DNA of 64,000 nucleotides from Lolium rigidum (Eukaryota; Streptophyta; Magnoliopsida; Poales; Poaceae), in NCBI RefSeq assembly GCF_022539505.1, contig NC_061511.1, positions 30,886,620 to 30,950,619 of the forward strand, given 5' to 3'. Position numbers and translations under genes: made by a program. Below the pieces are notes generated by a model, which saw only the letters and a list, made by a program, of their open reading frames with translations, was not told the origin of the DNA and did no database searches. This document shows positions 11,520 through 24,920 of the stretch, in pieces (the stretch's first letter is position 1; each line of letters starts with the position of its first letter).

Positions 11520-12510
11520 ATCTTTTCGCTAAGAGAATATTTCCATCAGCGAATAGTTCCGAGGTTTCAAGAAAATTAAATCCATGATGAATAATTTTTT
11601 ATTCTCTTTGACAGTCAAGTTGCAAAGTTTCGTGTATTGCTAACGTGGCATGTCGCCTGGTAAACAATTAACACAAGAAAATAGTGTGGATCACACATGG
11701 TCTGATGCTGATGGATTTCCATATTAATTCACGCTGAACTCTGGGTAGTACTTACATATTGTTCTCCATCCTAACTGCTTCTTCCAGGAGAGAGTGACAG
11801 AAGGCGTGGCCTCTCATACCAAACAGCTCCTAAAATCAGGCATGGTTACCGATTGCCTTCTGCCATTCTATGTATCCTTCATCCTATTAATAGCTTCCAT
11901 TGATTATTGATTTTTTCTCATAATCTCTTGCTGTTTCCAGAAGGCGTAATTCAAGGAAACCAGTCCCCAGTCAAGACAGGAAATTAATAAGGCTCATGCA
12001 TGGTCTGGTCCGGTGCTAGTACTGTATTGTTGTCCCTCCTAAATGCTTCTTCCACAAATCTCTTCATATCTCCGAAGAACTACTACCAAAATGACCCAGC
12101 CTCTCCCATGCTTGTTTCCAATAATAACTAAAAAAAATGCTGCCGGATTTGTCGCCATGAATGATTTTCCTGCTTTGATTTCTTCCATGATGGAAACAGT
12201 ATTTTGATTGTTCGAAGCAAACACTGGGAACATTATCTGCTACTTTCACCATGTGCACTGCGGTACATTTTCGCTAAGAGAATGTTTCCATTCGCGAATG
12301 GTTTTGTAGTTAATTTCAATAACATTGCATGGTGAAATTTTTGATCCTCTTTGACGGTGCAGGTGGAAGGTGGCAGGGTAAACAATTAAGGCGGGAAATT
12401 AGTGCGGATCACACATGGTCCGGTGATGATTTATTTTCCTACTAATTGATGCTGGAGTATAGGTACTACTACATATGGTTCTCCACCCTAACTGCTTCTT
12501 CCAGGAATCA
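11520..12510 (+). repeat. Diverged dispersed tandem repeat (three units)
   Basis: The block 11523-11800 recurs at 12267-12510. Landmarks in the same order are ttcgctaagagaat(a/g)tttcc, ggtaaacaattaa, gtg(t/c)ggatcacacatggtc and ctaactgcttcttccagga. A third, shorter unit at about 11975-12060 shares catggtctggtccggtgc and atgcttcttcca. Identity is roughly 75-85 percent by eye. No coding potential is visible. Confidence 0.75.
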
Positions 12511-12519
12511 CATTGTTCT

Positions 12520-12575
12520 CCACAATTAGTCTACATTTTGCATATATATGACAAGTATTTAGGGCCAGAGGGAGT
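12520..12575. mobile_element. Possible Stowaway-type MITE end fragment
   Basis: The stretch gacaagtatttagggccagagggagta resembles the right-hand terminus of Stowaway MITEs (ending GGGAGTA). No matching left terminus is present. A chance match of a short motif is possible. Confidence 0.35.
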
Positions 12576-12754
12576 ACTAGCTTTTTTACAAGAGATTAGT
12601 ACCAATATTGAATAGAAAGAAGATGCATATGTTTTACTAACTTTATTGTTCACTCTACCGTACCAAGTTTTGTTTAAAATCCATAAACAATTACACAGTT
12701 TTCAATCGATCGATCCGTGAGGCACAGCTGCAAGAACCAACCATAGAGTTAATT

Positions 12755-13015
12755 ATGGGTTGGTTACTTCCTTCGTTACCTCAGTTTATCGGAGGGATAC
12801 CAGGGCCAGAGCCTTAATACACAACGCTGATTATTGTGGAAATGGTGATTAGCCACTTCCTTCGCTACGTCCGATAGCTGCCAGAGCTAATTATGGAGTC
12901 ACTTATTCGGAGAGATACTGGGGCCAGAGCGCTAATATATAGCGAGGAATTAATTATAGAATGGTGATTATCTACTTCCTTAGTTACATCGGATCAGTGC
13001 CAGAGCAAAATATGC
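12755..13015 (+). repeat. Diverged tandem repeat, about 2.5 units of roughly 115 bp
   Basis: The phrases ttacttccttcgttac / ccacttccttcgctac / ctacttccttagttac, the phrase ggccagag(c)c and the phrase aattatgg/aattatag recur in the same order three times. No reading frame is shared between units. Confidence 0.7.
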
Positions 13016-13439
13016 AATCCGTTTGATAGTTTTCTTTTTGTGTTGTTGAAAACTAGTTTTTCCCTCTAAGATAAGGGATTGCGGCCTCGCCTATACCAAT
13101 GACAAACGTCAACTATGTAAGGGATTTCTCTAAAGCTTGTACTGTATTTTATTATTTGTTACAAAAAGGATTGCTGCCTCAACTATATATACCAAGAACA
13201 AACAGCAAATCAAATACTACTATCAATTTGGATCTCTTTTTTCAATCATTAGTGAACTGTTTCTTATACAGAAGCGCATGGAAAAAAAGGTTCATGTTAA
13301 TGCAAGGTTTCAAGGCTAGGCCTTGCATGCCCAATCTGCAGCGATAAAATATAAATACAGACAAGCAAAGGTGCTCACATCAGTAATATACTTCTCCACG
13401 AAATAGGCTTTCGCACCGCTTTATAAATATATCCCCAAC
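13016..13439. other. AT-rich intergenic stretch
   Basis: Short overlapping frames only, for example around 13099-13347. They have no known motif and AT-rich composition unlike the GC-rich genes of this window. Nothing else is seen. Confidence 0.35.
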
Positions 13440-13640
13440 GGCCTAGCCGATACAAGATGAAGAGGAGAACCTCTTACAAAGCAGAACAAATAAAAAACAA
13501 GAAAGAACATAGAAGACCCGCACTTGCCAGCAAAGACATTGAGGCGAGACCGAGTCGACTCGGGGCTCCACAACGACACCCCCAAGAGGTGCGGTGTGCA
13601 GATACTTCCGGGTGAAAGCTCCGCGCCAATGGCGGTATAT
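13440..13640. mobile_element. Possible LINE-derived fragment
   Basis: The passage with gacgagaccgagtcgactcgg-like composition, ccacaacgacacccccaagagg and ttccgggtgaaagctccg resembles the CG-rich phrases inside the insertion at 24921-26349 (gacgatgactccaagaagg, agctttcacccggag). I see no tail or target duplication. The call rests only on this similarity. Confidence 0.35.
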
Positions 13641-14099
13641 ACATATACATATAGTTACTTATAAGATACGATAATCCATAGATATCACTCCTTGTAATAG
13701 AATAATGTTTCTTACATATTGAACTAGCAATTACATGAAAAGCTGGGGAATTCTGTGACCTAGCTAAAATATTTACATAGTGAACACAAGATATAGTGCA
13801 ACCTATAAGTTCTACAAATCTCAAATTCAAATGCTACTATGAGCCGCAGACACATGCTACCCATGACAGCTCTCCACCTTGATGACCCACCTCGCACCGA
13901 CGAAGTAGCGACGGCGCCGCTGCAACATAGGGTAGTGACAATCCTCCTTCAAGATTGTGAGAGAACCAGCAGGTACTCAAATTTACACAGCTGGAGTTCC
14001 TTGAAGAGGAGGACATGCACCAACTAACGGAGCAGAATAAATATCCTTTTAAAACCAAAAACACTCGCAAACGATCTAATATTACACTATCACCTCTCC

Positions 14100-15310
14100 T
14101 AACTGTTAATATCCACTCAATATATCAATAGTATCGATATGCCAAAATAATTTTAAAGATGCAACACCCTGCATACACTCTCGAATACACACCATGGCAA
14201 TATTGCACTTGAAATGCATCCGGAGAACATCATCAAGCCGGTCACAGTAAACCTCTTGCAGCATGCCATCATGTACCATTGGTGATATTATCCACATCAA
14301 AGAATTAAATCGTGAGGGATGTAAAAGAATGAGTAGGATGTTGCGGTGACAAATATGGGTACCTAAGATTCTTAATGCTAAACGAGTAGCACAAATATCC
14401 GATGACTAGAAAATCAAGTGAAGCAACAGTAGATTCTAAAAGCACTACATGTAATGGCCAACATGATCTTGCACGGCATCAATATTATCAGGTTCCACCA
14501 TGATGAAAAACTTCTCACTCAGGTTCTACCATGAACATATCCATCTTAACAGAAAACCTTGTTCCGCATTTGCAAATACATACTATCGATGACAAATCTG
14601 GAATCTCCCGAGACTTTACCAGAACATGATTTGACCATGTGAAAATTAAATGAAGTAAAAAATAGCAAGACCCGCCAACAGATATGAGGAATAAAGTACC
14701 TGTCTTCCGGAGTGATCAGGTACTCGCCAGGGCAATAACAACCCCAACTGCTCTACTCTGTGTTGAAGCGGTGGTTGCATAGGTGTCCATGTCATTCAGC
14801 AGAAGGCCCACACAAAGATGCTCACAGATTCACAGGCTTCTATACACCTCAGGCAACTGCTTCAAGCAGCAGGTCATCTAGAGGAAAGGCAAAAAAAAAG
14901 GAACTGACTATAGAACGTGCTTCTTCATGACAAGAGCTGGTCATTCATATATTCAATCAATGTATCCATAATATGGATCCACAATACTCTTTGCATACAC
15001 AATACAGGTATCTGGCCAGGGCATGTACATTGCCCTTGAAATGCATCATGAGGACATCATCGGGCCAATTACACAAAGTGGCACAAATTCCTTGCAACAC
15101 GCACCATTGGTGATACCACATCAAAAGAAGCAACTCCTGAATTAATCTAATGTTTTGGTGAATAATATGGGTATCTAAGATTATTACTGCTGAACAAACA
15201 CTGCCATGGAGTAACATATAGCATAAATATATGACCAGGGAAAGACACATATTTAGTTTAGCAAAAGAAGATTCTTAAAGCAAACTTGTATACATGCCAA
15301 CAACGAAAAG
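14100..15310 (-). repeat. Tandem duplication of about 0.85 kb with exon-like frames on the minus strand
   Basis: 14165-14480 and 15000-15300 share gaaatgcatc(c/a)(g/t)gaggacatcatc-type landmarks, accattggtgata, the atatgggta(c/t)ctaagatt segment and acatgccaac. On the minus strand both encode a similar short stretch (DDVLRMHFKCN and DDVLMMHFKGN). This suggests duplicated exons of a former gene. Stop codons and missing splice continuity prevent a gene model, and I do not recognise the family. Confidence 0.55.
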
Positions 15311-18050
15311 ATTCCATAAGGCCAACTTAATAACCACCAAAATATTAGCAACAACATTGAAAACGAAACAAGCTTACTATCCACCATCCGACTTAGGACT
15401 TAGGAGATGACTTCATGCTAAAAATTAAAAAACACATCTAATTCTCTTCTAGTGCCCATTTTTTCAGATTATTGAATCAACACTAGAATTTAATTTCCAG
15501 CGTATGAGACAATGAAGATGGAGAGAACATCCTTCCACACATCAAGCTACTAAGTTGTACACATATATACCCACCAAGCAAAGTTTGAAGCTTCAGGAAA
15601 AACTTGAAGTTCAGCAAAAGGAACTATACAGCTCAACAGAAATTGGCTTCGTAACAGAAAAGGCATAGATCGTAAAATTAATCTAGTTAATGCATGTTTT
15701 AGTTGGCATTATGGATCCTAACACCCAATTAAGAAATTCATTGGTAAGCTGGTAATCTGGTATATTGTAACCAGTACATGAACAAAACTAGCAATAATGG
15801 AAAGGAAAACTAGCAATAATGGGATGGGGTAAAATTTTCCGATAGTACCAGTGGAAATGAAAATCTTATTATGTGGAATATAAGAACATACTAATAAACC
15901 AAGTCAAACAAGGAACAGAAAGAATAGCTAGCTAAAAATAGTAATAGGCTATGTAATGAGTAGTCGGACACCTCATATAAATTAGATGATGAAAACTGTC
16001 TTCTTCGGGTAAAAAAAACTATGTTTCACTTCTAAAATTTCCAAGTCAGCAAATGAAGAATACGAGATACAACTCAGAGAGTTGCCTAATACAAGATATG
16101 TCAACAAAGAGGAAAACCTCTCAGAACTGTAACAAAAGTTCAGTGAGGCTTGTGACAACTGCAGTACAATCCCTAATACAAATACTTGTCGGTCGGTCAT
16201 TTAATTTTCTACATAAGTTTTACCATTGTCAATGGTCATCCAAGTTAAGAGAGTTTTTGAGTCAATTAATTGTACATCAACAATAAGAACCATCGAGAAG
16301 TCATACATTATAGTTGACAAACTTATCAAGAGTAACTGAATTACTCTAGCACATTTTCTGAGAGGAACAATATGAAACCATATATTGTGGCACCATTCCC
16401 CAAAAACTATAATTAGCGCAAGTATATTTTTAACTGAGCATTGCCACAAGGAGGGAGTACTGCAACAAGAAGACTTTCTTTTCCCAAACTAGCATGAGTG
16501 AAAAGATTTCTACCTTTAAGAAATGATGTTCCAGTATGATCTGTAATTAGCAGATACAAACTCTACACTGCAACTTAAATTAAAATACATACTTCAATAT
16601 GACCCTAGGAACTCCGAACAGCCACAACAGATGTACCACAAAATTTAAACTTTTGTGAGGTACGAAACAAACAAGCGTCCTTATGAAGCTGATGCGACAA
16701 ACAACTAATTTATAGGACCAAAATCCTTATATCTTCTCTTCAAAATATATCCCTTCTGTTCAATAACTACTAGGTTGGATCAGGAATGCTCACTTTATTA
16801 TGGCCAAGTAGTGTGGACCTGATGAACACTCTCTTGCCATGACCAAATGCAAAAGAAGTGACTGAAAGATTTAAAATTAAAAAGATCAAAGAGAATGGTT
16901 GTTACCCGATATTTTCTTAGATATCTCGAGCTCTGCCACCATAAGTAGTGATACATCCGGTGAGTGGAATCTGCAAATACATTGGGCCACCTAAACCAGG
17001 GACATGGTTGCCTCCTCGCGCTACCAAGGAATCAGTGTCCGCCCCACGTTTTCGGCAACCAAAGGACGCCCATCGTGGTCGCTCCCGCGATCTCGTATAC
17101 CGTAGAGGACCTTATCTTGTAATCTGAACAAACGGAGCATAAGCAAAATCTCAATTAGACCATGAAATGAGGACTGAGTGATAAAGATCACCTCAGGGAA
17201 TCATTCCGGAGATGAGAATTGAGTGATAAAAAAACGAATAAATCCTAAATACATAATTTGAGCCTCTGGTTGACTTTAAGCAAACAGAAGTAGAAATATA
17301 AATGCACTCACATCTCTTTACAAGTCATCATTTCCTCCACATCAAAAAAATAGCGCTTCATTTTCATTGCACATGCAAATATATTAATGAATGAATAGAA
17401 CTCTCGCTTGACTTAAACTTGTAGATCAGATTCATTCCAAGTCCCATGAAAAAGATTCATTCCAGGAATGAAACAACACTCATCGAAACACATAAAATAT
17501 GTAGCATACGACACCTAAATGGATTTCCTTCTCTCGATAGAGAAGGTTGATATTCAAACTGTGCCAAACTGTAGAGACTCAGCGAAAGCATGATATTGCA
17601 TTTTTTGCTACCATTATCTTAATTCCGATAAAGCAAAACCAATGAACTATGCACTCATCTGGATGCAACATGTGATAAATCAGTCTCAAGAGATGTAATT
17701 TTTCATATAGGATATCATATTATCATCAGAGGTCTGTTCATACAAGCACATGCTAACCAACCACAAGACCAATAATTACTCAACTCATAGATCAGTGTTT
17801 TACGAAAACCAACTAGATGTTCAATTTGGCCTCTGAATTGCAAGAAGACAACATAGCCGCATAGCAAATAATCAATCCCAAAAGATGGTATGATTACTAT
17901 TAAGTTTTTCATCACCGGACAAGCAGGAACAAAACATACAAATTTGACATTGCAAATTAAATTTGAATCACATAACCGAATAAATTCTATTTCAGAGGAA
18001 ATCAGGGAGAACTAAATAATGGAACATGAGAAAATTATCAGTGTGCTGAA
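15311..18050. other. AT-rich region with isolated exon-like scraps
   Basis: Mostly AT-rich without long frames. The more GC-rich segment 16975-17110 reads on the minus strand as an open stretch containing IRDRGSDHDGRPLVAENVG, flanked by stops. It may be a relic exon of the same minus-strand locus as the duplicated frames at 14.1-15.3 kb. A short aaggagggagtac phrase at 16448 is MITE-like. No complete gene or element can be supported. Confidence 0.3.
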
Positions 18051-18059
18051 ATATGGCAT

Positions 18060-18530
18060 CAACCATCCAATGAAAGATTTAACAGCATTAGCTCTCAAGC
18101 CTGGCTCGGTGAAAGCTCTTAGGCGGCAAATAGGAATGTTTTGAGAAACATGCCTTAATTATATTATTATTGTTCACACACTATCATCCAATGGAGTAAA
18201 TAAAACCAAATGGAAAAAAGAGACAAATATCTATGTCTAGAATTCCATCAGACATCCAAGGAAGGATCTGCAGCAATAGCTCTAAAGCCTGGCAGGGCAA
18301 AACCTCTAACAGGGCAAATGTGAGTGTATTGAGAATGAGACTTGATTTAATCATCATTTGCAATGCAATAAACAATTCAAATTACTATGAAGACCGTTAA
18401 ATTTGATTGAGAATAGACAATATGAACTAGGAAAATAAAAATGCTCAGATAACCAAGGAAGGAATTAGTAGCTCTCAAGCCTGGCAAGGCGAAAGCTCTT
18501 ATGCTTCACATGAGAATGTTCGAGAAACAA
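18060..18530. repeat. Triplicated unit of about 190 bp
   Basis: The phrase agctct(c/a)aagcctggc recurs at 18090, 18278 and 18470, preceded each time by a ccaa(t/g)gaa(a/g)g phrase and followed by gagaat/gagaaa and a catcat-type tail. Spacing is 188 and 192 bp. The units are diverged by about 25 percent and no reading frame stays open across all three. Confidence 0.75.
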
Positions 18531-18539
18531 ACCTTAAAT

Positions 18540-21500
18540 GTTACCATCATCACTTTCTTTTCTCATTAGCGAATCAACTTCAAATATATTAGCTATGAAC
18601 TAACAAGATGGAATTTAATCGCAATAATCAAGGTTCCTATCAGTATGTGAAAACTAATTCTAGGTTCAATCATAGATCCTATTGCATAGCTTGTAGCACC
18701 AGAGAAGTACTATCAGGACAAAGTAGAATAATATATAGATACTACAGAATATCAACAAGAGCAAGTGAAGTCACAAAGAATGCCTCAAAGAAAGACGCAA
18801 AGTGTGACACACCAAATTAAACAAATGAAATGGTATTGCAACCCAGACAAAAAAAACGGATATGGTCAAAGGCAGAATATTTGCATGTGGTAAAAGAATA
18901 AATTTACAAAATGGAAGCAAATTGGTAAAACGGTTGTCTCGCTCAGAAAGCCAGATAAAATGGCTGTCACTTAACAACCAATGGTAATTCCAACATGTAG
19001 CTATTTCTCATGGACTCAACTCAGCTTTATACAACTCTATGGTATAAAATGAACAACAATCAAATGACAGGAACAATCATAAACCAATAGGTAGCAGAAA
19101 ACCACAAACTTTTGCCAGATCAAAACACATGCATACAATGATAACTATGACAATATTTATTATGGTCAGAAAATAAATGACTCCTCATTCATAGGATAAA
19201 AACACTAGGTATACTCAGATTATTTAGTGGTTTCATCACCTAATGCTGGCAAAAACCCAATAAATCAAATTAATGAAAAATGGTGTACAAATTTGTTCAC
19301 AGATGCAAAGATGGGTAAACATCCTATTTTTATGCGAACAAATATAAAAATGTGAAAAGCAATAGAATGCAAAAGAACATTGAGCCGGATGGCATGATGA
19401 TCCATAGTTTCTCAGTCGTAGAAACCAATTATTTGGTTAGATTTGTTCTCAATGCTTCTAGAAGAAGGAACTTGTTTGTCTTCATGGAAGCAGCACGTTG
19501 ACAGCTTTATAATTAAATATACATACAAGTTGTTTGTTTATAATTCAAAAATGGTGAAATAAGAGCACTACTCATGTATGAGTAGCTTATAGCAAGGTTT
19601 ACAAAGCAGAATACTCTACCGTGGAAATAGATAGGCAAGATAAGCCGCAACCTACATCAGGGATCTACACGGAACATTGACACCGTTGCTGCAACTGAAG
19701 CTAGCATTCATACCACAACGTAACCAGGAAAAACCATGACAAAGACTACATCAACAAAAAAGATCATAATGTTTATCCCGGGGATCAAACACATACATGT
19801 CGATTAGAGAAATATATCATAAACAGGCAATTTTTCTGTTAGACATGCACGTTTTTGACTAACAGAGATACATAAGCCAAACATATTGAAGTCTACAAAG
19901 CAATGATAAAAACCGAGAGAGAATTAAAGCATGAGAAATATCAATAAAACCTTCTTTTGCAATGATAACAATTTATCCTTCATCACTATACCATTCTCCA
20001 ACAATGGAAAATTTCACATAGAAAAATTCACACCAGGGGCGATGTCAGTGGATATGCTTATGGATCCTTTAAAATATGTACTTCACACTTCCACACACTG
20101 AAAATTAAAACACCATGTATGAGCATTGCATGGCTGGAATGCAGCACAACAGTTCCTCTTTGGACATCACTTCATCAATAAAAATTAATTGGGTTAGTCC
20201 CCAGCACAATAGTTCCTTGGGTAATGTGGGGAATCACTTGAGATAACTATATCTGAACCCAAGATAGTACCTTCACCGCATGGCAGGGAGTAGTAGTGGT
20301 CAAGGGCCTACAACCATGTGTGAGGACACAAATTGCTGAGAGGTTCAGGGTTGAGTGTCATCTAAAGCAAATTCGAGCACTACGACTACCACTTGTACGT
20401 AAAATAAAAATGAACATTTGACCACTAGTATATTTGACCAAACTAACAATATAGATAGGAAAGACATAGTTCTTTTCTAAAGCAAAGTTTTATGGCTTAG
20501 TAAAATTCATTCAATATAGACTATAAAGTTAACAGGGTGAAAGCTTTGGTTGTCATGTAATAATCACATGCTAGCGGTAACAGGTACAATCAAGCAAACC
20601 AGGGCAGACTACCGCACAAAGATAGATAAGATGTCTGGGAAGCAACTCATGGCTCCATTGAAGTACCTAGCATGCATCATATACTCAGATGTAGTAGAGA
20701 GATCAAGCAAACTCCAACTAATCAATCAAATGCCAAAAGATGTTTAGCTAGATTTTGAGTACTGGCATACCAGATTTTCAAATCATGGCAAATTCACAAC
20801 TGCAAGTAGTTCTGAGTGCAGGATGATAATCATTTTCAGCACAAAATTTACATACTAATAGAGCCATTTTTTCAAATACTGGACCAACGGAGATACACAT
20901 ATATATCCAGACCAAGGGAGTACTACAGAAGTACGGACTAAAGTGTACCTTCTTTTACCGCTAATGTGAGCAATTGGTTGCCCAAACAGCCAAAACATTA
21001 TCCAGTTGTATACAGACAGATCATACACATTATTGTGCTTTCACGGCAAAACTTCAAAGCGACCAAGTCAATTCTGCTACGAGTGGCTTCCACGTTGTTG
21101 AACATTTAGGTGTTACAATCAACAACATACAGTTCTGAAAATATCATAACAAAATACACAAATTAGTTCTGAAAATTAGGTGTCTCAATCAGATAACTTC
21201 ATCTCCAAAGATGATAAATATCAAAATAGTTTCACCTATCTTAGATGGAGCTTAGTCCCCTGAATTGTCTAGGATACATCCCAACGAGTAATTTCACCGC
21301 TAAGGAACACACAAACATCCAGTATAAATGATAACTCATAAGTTACTTGGAGAATTAAGAATTGTCTGCAATAGATCAATACATCATTTCAGGTGTGGTT
21401 TTCAACAAATAGATAAAATTGATACTATAATTAAGTCAGTAATATGTCACATACTTCAAAGATAATGCCGAATGAGCATATCTGATGAAGCCACTGTAGT

Positions 21501-21740
21501 AATCTCATGTACATGTTTGGTGACGTGCATTCAAGAGTGAACTGATGGCTGAAAAATACATCAACTCCTGTACATAATTGGCAAACAAGGAAAAACTGGG
21601 TCAAAGACTTGTATATACAAAATTCTGGAAAGCCATAACTCAAGCATAACTACTGGCATCCTAACAATATTATGATGCTAAAGGATTAGAGTAACAGTGG
21701 CACGTCAAATCCTAGGTTTATCCAGATATCTACCCACACG
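18540..21740. other. AT-rich region, no gene seen
   Basis: No long frame and no paired terminal repeats were found. Short MITE-like scraps occur, for example gaccaagggagtac near 20915 with an atatata stretch before it. Everything else is unassigned AT-rich sequence. Confidence 0.35.
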
Positions 21741-21745
21741 TGTGC

Positions 21746-21893
21746 ATCAAGAATCATGAACTGTAGCTATTCTAAAATCTGAACCAAGCCCTTTGTAAAC
21801 GGCAGCTCATTTTACCCCGCATCAAGAATCCCATGAACTGTAAAATAGCTATTCTGAACCAAGTCTTTGTAAAATGCAGCTCATTTTACCTCA
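21746..21893 (+). repeat. Tandem duplication, 74 bp x 2
   Basis: The unit running from catcaagaatc through gcagctcattttac is present twice head to tail (about 21746-21819 and 21820-21893), with small indels (the second copy reads cccatgaactgtaaaatag). It is recent enough to align by eye. Confidence 0.9.
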
Positions 21894-21929
21894 GATTACA
21901 CGAAAATCTGGAACGAAAGCGATGGAGGG

Positions 21930-23440
21930 GCTCACCTTGTGCTCGCTCTTGTTGACGTTGTAGGCTCGTATCCAACGAGCACTTGCATAGCGGTGTCGCT
22001 GGCAGGCGCCTCCTTGAGAGCGTCCTGGAATCACCGCATGGTGTGGTCCAAAACCACCTCAACGGGCGACACCCGATCATCCTCTTGCATCCCACGCCTC
22101 AGTGGGCCCAGAGCTGGCCCAGGTGTCGTCACTCCTAGGAGTATCAAGCGGGGAAGGTGTTCACTAGCAGCAAGATGCCGGTGGCGGCGGCAAGGGTCAG
22201 ATGTGTTCTTCGGGCCCATCATAGCTATGGTACACCGGATGATGAATTTGCCTGTAACGACATCAGGACAAACAACAATCAGTATCAGGGTCCCAGGATC
22301 AAAACAAGGATAATGAATGCATTTATTAGATGCACGACAAGGATAAGATGCAAACCATCACCATTTAGGGCACAAAGTGTGTTGTAATACATCTAGGCTC
22401 TTAAAAATATGGATAATACAATGGCAACTAAAAAAGCTATGAATCCTGGTGAAAATAAAATGGGGATGTCAGCAAGATCTCATCACATGTACATATGAGA
22501 AAAGATGATTTACATCCAAATTAGAAATGAACTATAAGTAACCAGCGTGCTTACAAGGTTGTTAACATGAGAGAGATATACCCGCGAAAATAAAATAAGG
22601 TGCCAACACATATCACAATTTAATTATCAGGGCGTTTTTGTAGCAGCTACAAAGCAAACCAGTAAGTTACCGGGCTGTGCCATAGTCCATACTGCCATAC
22701 ACACCATCACTTAGCAGGTCATCACATAAACATGCTCATTCCAGCCATACAAGTAGGCGTGAATGGCACATGATTAAGGCACAAACAATTTGAAAATAGA
22801 TACGTAAATATGTGAGCCAGTTAGGTATGACATATATAGCAGTATTTACAGACACAATTTCGTCGGAATCTAAGCATTATTCAGAAATCGGAACATCAAC
22901 CGTGTATGACCCTAGATAACAAAGACCATCTCCTACACGCTGGAGTATGTAGCTCACTTGCCCGATGGAACCAGCAAGTATTTATTAAACTAGTAGTGCA
23001 TGACTTGGCGAGGTCTAGAGTAGTGTTCTGCTGGCCGTCAACTGCAAAATGCATGTACATCAGAACTACCTTCTCCATGGCCGAGTATGCTGCAGTGTTC
23101 TCCACGGCTGATCAAGTATGCTGCAGTAGTAGAAACTCCACTGGCAACATAGCGGTGTCGCCAGCGAGAAGACAGCTGCACCGCACCACCTTCTAAGGAG
23201 CCGCACGGGCACGCACGACTCATCGGCGATTCTTGGCGCGTCAATCGATATGAAGCGGGATCGAAAGGGGAAAGGAATTGGGGGCGGATGCTAGGGGAGG
23301 AAGTGCCAGGGTCGGAGGGAGACTAGCTAGGTGGCGGCGGAGAGGATTGGGGCCGGTGTGGAGGCGAGAGAGAACGTGAGTAGGAGGCAGTGGGCTACAT
23401 ACAGGTTTAAGTGGACCTTCTACTCTCTCGACCATGGCCC
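21930..23440 (-). other. GC-rich exon-like blocks on the minus strand, possible 5' end of an unknown gene
   Basis: Two GC-rich blocks (21930-22250 and 22900-23440) stand out from AT-rich flanks. Both contain a similar phrase (atagcggtgtcgctggcag and atagcggtgtcgccagcga). Read on the minus strand, 23440 downward resembles a grass 5' leader (CT/CCA-rich) followed by an ATG at 23223 opening a frame (MSRACPCGSLEGG), with a possible AAG|GTAGTT donor near 23050. No downstream exon set could be joined and no family is recognised. It may be a decayed gene start or a non-coding transcript. Confidence 0.3.
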
Positions 23441-24459
23441 ATCAAGCGCACAATATAAAAAAAAATCTTTACAGAGGCAGCAGCACTGAGATAATCACGT
23501 TACATAGTTACAAAAGTTCAGAGATCAAACATCAAACGTGAGTTTGGCGTTAGTTGTACGTCTCGCCCCGCCTAGGTTACACAGAATCGCCGTGCGTGTG
23601 ACATAATCGAAACTTAATCTGTTTGTGAGGCCTACTATACTTTACTCTCAAACACATATCATACTGCAATTTTCCTCTTTGTTTATATAGTGATGCCTCG
23701 TGAATCTCCCATTAGGGATATCTCTGCTATCTCATACGTGGGTACCTGTCTAGCTGAACCTCAAGATCCAACCAAGTCAATTGACAAAAAGTAAGAGGGA
23801 AGATGCAGAAAGGGATATACAAAAAAAAACAGGTCAGAGAACAGGGAAGGCAAAAACAACATACACTGCTTCCAAGTGGTCGTCAGCGCGCGGCGTGGAC
23901 AAGCACGCCATATGCATGCATCTTGCATCTCCGTTTCCACCTCCAGCAGATCAGCTAGCGCCATATCTTACACCTCTGCACCGCAAGCCGCTAATCAGTA
24001 CCGAGAACAAAAACAAGTCTATGTGACACCAACCCATTTAAACTGAAGTTAGATCTAAGAGAAGGAAAATAATTCTTAGGCATTGTGCGTCTTCTCCACT
24101 TGCATATATGGCCTTTGTATGACTCTGCCGAACTTTCACCAATACTGCATGGGATTCATGGGCTGAATATGACAGAATTTGTGGTGGAAGTAGGCGGTTT
24201 TGTGGAGGGAGGATGGGGCGTCATTGGACGATGAAAAGCAGAGCGATCGTAGGTATTTATAGAAAGCTGAGCGCGGGCAGCAGCGAGAAGGGAGGAGGAG
24301 CAAGGAATGCGGGGAGACGATGGATGTGAGGACGATCCGTGGGACATGCGTCAGGTGAAGCAACAACCATCGGATGGGATCGGCAGATCAGGAACTCTTG
24401 CCGCTGAGTTCTCGGAAGGAGCAATCGGGAAGTCCCCTGCATACACGGGACACACTTAT
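23441..24459. other. Intergenic, with a possible minus-strand core promoter
   Basis: A TATAAATA on the minus strand lies at 24254-24261, between a purine-rich GC block (24265-24440) and a leader-like CCA/TCC-rich stretch (24180-24240). The short frame after it ends within about 20 codons. I see a promoter-like arrangement but no gene attached to it. Confidence 0.25.
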
Positions 24460-24680
24460 ACTATCTTACCTGATTTGCATTGGTCGAAATTATCTGCGTT
24501 AATTCACTTCCTCTAATATGGTTTTTTCCTAGTATCTGCTAAGATGGATTGCATGGCATAATGCATGCATATCTTACCTGATTGCATCGGTGGAAATTAT
24601 CTCCTTTAATTCACTTCCTCTAATCGCAAATTTTCCTATCAGCTAAGATGGATTGCATGGCATAATGCATGGACGTGGCT
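24460..24680 (+). repeat. Tandem duplication of about 108 bp
   Basis: The phrases atcttacctgat, gaaattatct, ttaattcacttcctctaat and gctaagatggattgcatgg with ataatgcat occur twice in order, about 108 bp apart. Identity is about 85 percent. Confidence 0.9.
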
Positions 24681-24920
24681 ACAGAAAGATATCTGCTGGA
24701 TCCATAAAAAATAAAGACTTACGCACTGAGAAGACGGAAGTAGCAGAATTGCAACTTGGACATTACCATAATTACACTAAACAGAACCAAAAACATGTAT
24801 GTGTCGATCCTCCATCTTTGTTTAACTAATTGGAGCTAAAAATATATTATTTTGAGTCGTCCATGCATGAGTGTCTTCACATGTACGTGTATATCCACCA
24901 ATCCACTACACTCCTGCTAT

